NCBI GenBank assembly: GCA_964617955.1
Contig: CAZTXB010000009.1
Coordinates: 69,396-133,395, forward strand
DNA length: 64,000 bases
Direction of reading: 5' to 3'
Origin: JABWCE01 sp964617955
GTDB lineage: Bacteria; Bacteroidota; Bacteroidia; NS11-12g; UBA9320
Shown here: positions 62,764-64,000 of the stretch, one piece after another
Layout of the letters: each line of letters begins with the position of its first letter
How positions within the stretch are numbered: the stretch's first letter is position 1
The notes under the pieces: generated by a model
Told to the model about the DNA's origin: nothing
The model's database searches: none
Seen by the model: the letters and a program-made list of their open reading frames with translations, nothing else
Made by a program: the position numbers and the translations under genes

Positions 62764-63595
62764 GCGCATAGCCTTTAGTTTATTTGTTTTCGCAGGAGGC
62801 CTGATTTTTTTAAATGCCGTGAATAAAACGGCCGGAGGTCATCCTTCGAGTTCGGGGGCCCCTGATGAGCAAACCTGTGCACGAAGCAATTGCCATGACG
62901 ACGCGAGTGTTGTTAAAGACAGTCCGGTGAACACCTTTACCTTTGGAAACACAAAAAATGAATACTTAACCGGCATCAGCTACGACATTTCCATACAAAC
63001 CAAGTTGGCCGGTGTGAGCAAATACGGTTTTGAAATAGTGGCCATCGACAGTGCTACAAAGCAAAATGCCGGCAAATGGGTGATTACCGAACCCAATCGC
63101 ATGCACATCATCAGCGGTGAATCTCCCTTTCAAAGCAGGAGTTATATAACCCATTCCACGGCCGGTACCGTAGGCTCCGACCCTTCAGGCATTAAATGGA
63201 GTTTCAAATGGACCGCACCGAGCGTGAACAAAGGCACCATCATGTTTTATTATGTCACCAATTGCACCAACAAAAATGATGCGCGCAACGGAGACAAATT
63301 GTTTATTTCAAGCCACAAAATCAGGTTTGCCGGGGTAGGGAATATCGCCAATGAGAAAATAGCTCCGGGGCCAAGAATCGTCATCGGTGATGAGGCCTTT
63401 CACCTGAAATTGAACGGTGAAAAATTAAAGGTGATCAGAATCATGAGTCTTGACGGAAAAACGGTATACGAAAGTAAACTTTTGAGCGAGGGTGAGGCCG
63501 TGTTCAAAGACCAACTCCCTATCGCAGCAAACTCCCTGTTGGTTTATCAGATCCAAACCGATAGAGGCACCTATACCGGAAAACTCAGGTTGTAA
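62756..63595 (+). CDS. secreted choice-of-anchor-V-like protein with CX4CH motif (2 of 2)
   Basis: 279 residues, tandem paralog of the previous gene. Signal peptide about 1-20; GAPDEQTCARSNCHDD carries the CX4CH motif; then a matched beta domain (GISYDISIQTKLAGVSKYGFEIVAIDS) and a C-terminal segment that could be a T9SS sorting domain (KLNGEKLKVIRIMSLDGKTVYES ... TYTGKLRL). The pair is translated as a unit. Function unknown. Confidence 0.75.
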   Translation: MIKRIAFSLFVFAGGLIFLNAVNKTAGGHPSSSGAPDEQTCARSNCHDDASVVKDSPVNTFTFGNTKNEYLTGISYDISIQTKLAGVSKYGFEIVAIDSATKQNAGKWVITEPNRMHIISGESPFQSRSYITHSTAGTVGSDPSGIKWSFKWTAPSVNKGTIMFYYVTNCTNKNDARNGDKLFISSHKIRFAGVGNIANEKIAPGPRIVIGDEAFHLKLNGEKLKVIRIMSLDGKTVYESKLLSEGEAVFKDQLPIAANSLLVYQIQTDRGTYTGKLRL

Positions 63596-64000
63596 GCTTT
63601 GTTTTGAGGGGAGTGGTTTCACGTCTCCTAGCCACTTTGGGGAAGAACTGTGATAATCCGTTCTGCCGGTATTTAAAGTGGCAATATTCCATTTGTCGTT
63701 AATTTGATTCATCCCCATTGATAGGAAACGGGCAAGGATATTCGGTATATTCAAGATTGCTTAGGGCAAAAGAGCAGCACAACCAAAATTTGCACACATG
63801 TTAGTACTCTATGTTTGCAAAATATACTACCCCAATTGGATGCTTTGCAAAAAAAAATTTAGCTTTGTTTAAAAGGATGACATTTACTAGACCTATCTAC
63901 CTATATTTGGGTGATTATGGATCATTTTATGCCTCCTATATACTAGTTAGCGGAAACAGCTCGCCAACATTCTTCCCTAGGGAAAGTTCTAATAAAAAAT
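63596..64000. other. right-edge region without a supported gene
   Basis: About 400 bases. A promoter-like TTTG / TATGTTTG pair lies at 63789-63817. An ATG at 63877 opens a frame to the window end, 41 codons, with an AAAAGG before it, but its composition is unlike its neighbours. A 12-bp palindrome TTCCCTAGGGAA is at 63973-63984. No supported gene or RNA. Confidence 0.5.
63789..63817 (+). promoter_or_regulatory. candidate promoter near the right edge
   Basis: TTTG at 63789-63792, a 17-base spacer and TATGTTTG at 63810-63817 followed by C. Fits the -33/-7 consensus at the short end of the usual spacing. It would drive whatever lies beyond 63820. Confidence 0.4.

Noticed and set aside
63425..63754. 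Reverse-strand frame of 109 codons at the right edge
   Set aside because: Antisense to the end of the second CX4CH gene; no recognisable features.
1..64000. tRNA or rRNA genes, CRISPR arrays, insertion sequences, prophage
   Set aside because: No cloverleaf with a T-loop consensus in any gap, no regularly spaced repeats, no transposase or phage protein among the frames.

Overview
The window is chromosomal DNA from a member of the Bacteroidota. The evidence is: T9SS-type C-terminal sorting domains on secreted proteins; a PorZ-like propeller gene next to recO; the order rpmB-rpmG-DUF4295-ftsY-rimO; bacillithiol synthesis (bshC); Bacteroidota-restricted families (DUF4271, DUF3822, DUF6132, DUF4295, PG1098-like methyltransferase); and promoters of the TTTG / TAnnTTTG type instead of -35/-10 boxes. 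Several genes start with TTG. I cannot assign it below phylum. I saw no rRNA, tRNA, CRISPR array, insertion sequence or prophage.

Layout. 1-9.2 kb: end of a BamA-like gene, DUF4271, hemD, a methyltransferase, a 38-residue lipoprotein, an OsmC protein, an OMP-like protein plus lipA, and a large T9SS cargo closed by a strong terminator. 9.3-15.5 kb: housekeeping run pheT, coiled-coil protein, zapA, rny, adk, obg. 15.6-18.2 kb: reverse-strand sulfur/redox operon (DUF2892, DUF6132, rhodanese, OsmC, small membrane protein, thioredoxin, and a rhodanese-thioredoxin fusion split by a one-base frameshift in a G6 tract), with a Crp/Fnr-like palindrome upstream. 18.4-22.4 kb: Hpt protein, sigma-54 response regulator, TlpA-like lipoprotein and OmpR-type regulator, without a histidine kinase. 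22.5-33.3 kb: DinB, OsmC, rsmD, DUF3822, an isolated paaN, a helical secreted protein, a double FGE-like protein, a DEAD-box helicase, fbp with a long leader, riboflavin synthase and rsmI. 33.4-41.3 kb: two multi-membrane-span glycosyltransferase-like proteins, lnt, porZ and recO.

41.5-49.2 kb is the most distinctive stretch. It has a 1007-residue secreted protein with seven FN3-like repeats, six carrying an invariant TGPCRPPYLC motif, then a coiled-coil protein. These converge on two tandem OmpA proteins with calcium-binding type-3 repeats. 49.3-53.8 kb is bshC, rimO, ftsY, DUF4295, rpmG, rpmB. 54.0-59.6 kb is a forward cluster of four uncharacterised envelope proteins ending in a 926-residue Ig/PKD-like T9SS cargo. 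59.7-63.6 kb has a TauE/SafE transporter, an RsiV-like lipoprotein, a low-molecular-weight phosphatase and two tandem secreted proteins with a CX4CH motif.

Best candidates for something undescribed: the TGPCRPPYLC repeat protein and its neighbours, the redox operon with its frameshifted fusion and operator, and the 54-59.6 kb envelope cluster. All family names come from recall and sequence inspection; no database search was possible.
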